A stretch of DNA of 64,000 nucleotides from assembly GCF_000247695.1 (NCBI RefSeq), contig NW_004624743.1:4042739-4106738 (forward strand), in the 5' to 3' direction. Shown in pieces: positions 62,301-64,000 of the stretch. Below the pieces are notes generated by a model that saw only the letters and a list, made by a program, of their open reading frames with translations, searched no databases and was not told where the DNA came from. The position numbers and the translations under genes are program-made. This DNA is from Heterocephalus glaber. Lineage: Eukaryota; Chordata; Mammalia; Rodentia; Bathyergidae. The number at the start of each line of letters is the position of its first letter. The stretch's first letter is position 1.

Positions 62301-62639
62301 AGGTTTATAGCGAAATACAACATTTCATATTTAAAAAGTGTAAGATTGCAAGGTAGATTATCAAGATAAAAATTGGCAAACAAAAATTAATGCCTACTGA
62401 GAAGAAAGAAAGAGGTTAAATTCCCTGAGTTGGAAATATTTCTGTAAAATGCTCAGGAAGACTTCATTTAGTGTAAAATTAAAATGGTATACTTCACAAA
62501 CTACTACGATAACGATAAGAACTAAAACAACAGCTTACATAAAATATTTCAGTCATCAAGGGCTCCTCAGTATTTAAAAACATTTTTTTATACATCAGTA
62601 AAATTCCAAGTAATCGGATGCAGCTGACAAGGAGGCTTT
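59346..62639. other. Intronic, mostly unassigned
   Basis: Unusually GC-balanced for this intron at 59.3-59.5 and 60.1-61.4 kb. Open frames of 60-130 codons occur on both strands at 60.4-61.5 kb without motifs I recognise. Old transposon DNA is likely but I cannot name it. Confidence 0.4.
60675..60726. repeat. (GAAG)n microsatellite, 13 units
   Basis: Uninterrupted GAAG repeats, purine-only on the plus strand. Confidence 0.97.
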
Positions 62640-62642
62640 CTG

Positions 62643-63800
62643 TATCAGTCAGCTGTCCTGTTGCTGGGACGACACACCTTAGAGGAGGAGAGGTTTCGGC
62701 TGGCGCACAGTCCCTGAGCTTTCCTCCCATGGGAGGATGACTTCCAGTCAAGACTGTCTGACTCAAGGAATGGCAGAAAGCTACCCAATTCCTCGGAGCA
62801 GAGAAGCAAAGCATGGGACCATCCCCTCTGAGGCCCAGCCCTGCGAACCCTCTCCTACAGCCAGACCTGCCCTCCTAATAGCACATTCATCTAGGGACAT
62901 CAGTAAATTAATCCACCATCTAATACAACGTCCCCATGATCTAGTCACCTCTGCAGGGTCTCTTCCTCCAGTGTAGTTGACAAGTAAGATGAACTGGCAC
63001 AAGTCCGCCTCTTGTCAACTTGACACCTAATCACATCTCCTAAACCACCCTTAATCTCCAAATATACACAGGAACAAGGTCACAGCTCCACCTAACATGA
63101 TCTCCCTACCCTTGTACAATGGAAAGCATCATAGCCCTTCCCCAGACTCTCAAGAGTTTTAGCATCTCTCAAAAGCTGTGTTTTGAGGGCTGGGGCCTCA
63201 AAAGATTGAAAGCTAGCAGTGTGAAGATTAAGACAACTTCATGTCCAGCATCCGGGGCACCTGATGGAGCTCCTTCCAGATGGCCTGGGAGTCCACACTC
63301 CTGTAGCCTGGCTGGTTGCAGCCCACAAAGCCTCTCTCTTGGACTGGCTTTATTCATAGCCTACACCTTTGCTCAGCAGATGTCCCACTTTCATGCCATT
63401 TCCAATTTTAGGTGGTCTCCACCAAACCTTTGGCTTCATTCCCACAGATGTATCCTCAAGGGGACACTTCCTGAGTTCCTAGGCCTTCCTTTGAAATCTG
63501 GCTTGAAACTGCCATGGCACCATTACTTTTGCACTCTGCGTGCACAATCAAGTAATGTCACATGGGTGACACCAAGGTTTTCTGCCTGTGTGAGCAGTAG
63601 CCAGGCCATGAGTCACCCACCTTCTGCAGTGATCCCTACCTTATGACAGAACATGGAGCTGTGAACATGAGTGCAATAATCCACTGAGAAGCATAGCACC
63701 CCATCCTGTAATCCAATCACATCTCCAGGGGTCCTTTACTCCATCCAAATTGACAAGATTAACTGCTCAAGTTTCATCCATCAGATCCTTTACGGTGTTC
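62643..63800 (-). mobile_element. Degraded MaLR-type LTR retroelement (LTR plus internal part)
   Basis: 62643-62990 has a reversed LTR layout ('cagtcagctgtcctgttgctgggacgacacacc', 'ctgccctcctaatagcac'). 63000-63800 continues with sequence resembling MaLR internal DNA ('cttgtcaacttgacacctaatcacatctcc', 'cagcccttccccagactctc', 'aaaagctgtgttttgagggctgggg'). A 175-codon open frame at 63119-63646 lies inside it with no viral motif; MaLR internal regions are non-coding. Assignment is from recalled layout only. Confidence 0.5.
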
Positions 63801-63860
63801 AGGTGTAGCAATAAAACTAGATGACAGGGATTTTAAGTCTCAATTCTTTTGTGCTTGAGT

Positions 63861-64000
63861 TTGGTGACTGTGGTGGATTAACTAAGGGTGGATTACTTTA
63901 AGTGAGAATGCAGAGCTGAGCTTAGTAGGCATGGAAGACCCACCTGAGGGTTCTTGCCAACAACACAGTGGGTGAACAGGAGGGGAAGACTGCATGCTGC
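63861..64000 (+). mobile_element. Possible start of a MaLR-type LTR (runs off the window)
   Basis: 'ggtggattaactaagggtggattact' and 'atggaagacccacctgagg' resemble the 5' part of rodent MaLR LTRs. Too short and diverged to be sure. Confidence 0.35.

Larger units (their letters stand above)
41158..64000 (-). other. EDIL3: EDIL3 upstream intron, partial (runs off the window)
   Basis: Everything to the right of the 41157 acceptor should be the preceding intron, since no further discoidin or EGF coding exon is visible up to 64000. The gene is known to span hundreds of kilobases. The interval holds the MIR, ID, B1, L1, mariner and LTR pieces listed separately and a CpG-dense patch at 43.1-43.3 kb. 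Stretches 45.3-48.3, 49.0-51.7 and 58.0-59.2 kb look like unremarkable AT-rich intron to me. Confidence 0.8.

Noticed and set aside
63119..63646. 175-codon open frame on the plus strand
   Set aside because: Lies in sequence resembling the non-coding internal part of a MaLR element. No gag, pol or host protein motif, and no splice context.

Overview
This window is nuclear DNA from a placental mammal, almost certainly a non-muroid rodent. Short tRNA-like ID retroposons (A box TAGCTCAGTGG, B box GTTCGATCC) appear on both strands, together with B1 monomers, old B1-ID dimers, rodent-type L1 3' ends, MaLR-type LTRs and worn MIR copies. The ID form used here ('gatttagctcagtggttcc...cctgcctc') is not the common mouse, rat or squirrel form. 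A castorimorph such as beaver is my best guess, but that is inference from memory. The DNA is AT-rich and gene-poor. There are no bacterial genes, CRISPR arrays or operons.

One protein-coding gene is supported, on the minus strand: EDIL3 (DEL-1), a secreted integrin-binding glycoprotein. Two exons are visible and both belong to its second discoidin (F5/8 C) domain. The penultimate exon is 41002-41157 (52 codons) and the last coding exon is 19314-19463 (49 codons plus TGA). Both have good splice signals, join in phase 0 (...KDK|VFQ...) and end in ...ELLGCTEEE. The long 3' UTR runs down from 19313, probably to a poly(A) signal at 16594-16599, with other possible signals inside it.

Layout on the plus strand: 1 to about 16.57 kb is DNA downstream of EDIL3 and holds L1 ends, an inverted L1, ID elements, a MaLR LTR and a MIR. 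From 16.57 to 19.46 kb is the 3' UTR plus terminal exon. From 19.46 to 41.00 kb is the 21.5 kb last intron. From 41.16 to 64 kb is part of the previous, very large intron, with an L1 ORF2 relic, a mariner-family transposase relic, MIRs, a CpG-dense patch near 43.1-43.3 kb, microsatellites, and MaLR-like sequence at the right end.

I did not find a convincing undescribed genetic system. The observations most worth checking are two perfect 14-bp stem-loops about 160 nt apart in the EDIL3 3' UTR, an L1-ID junction shared by two loci, a roughly 190-bp imperfect foldback near 1 kb, and the isolated CpG-rich patch inside the intron.
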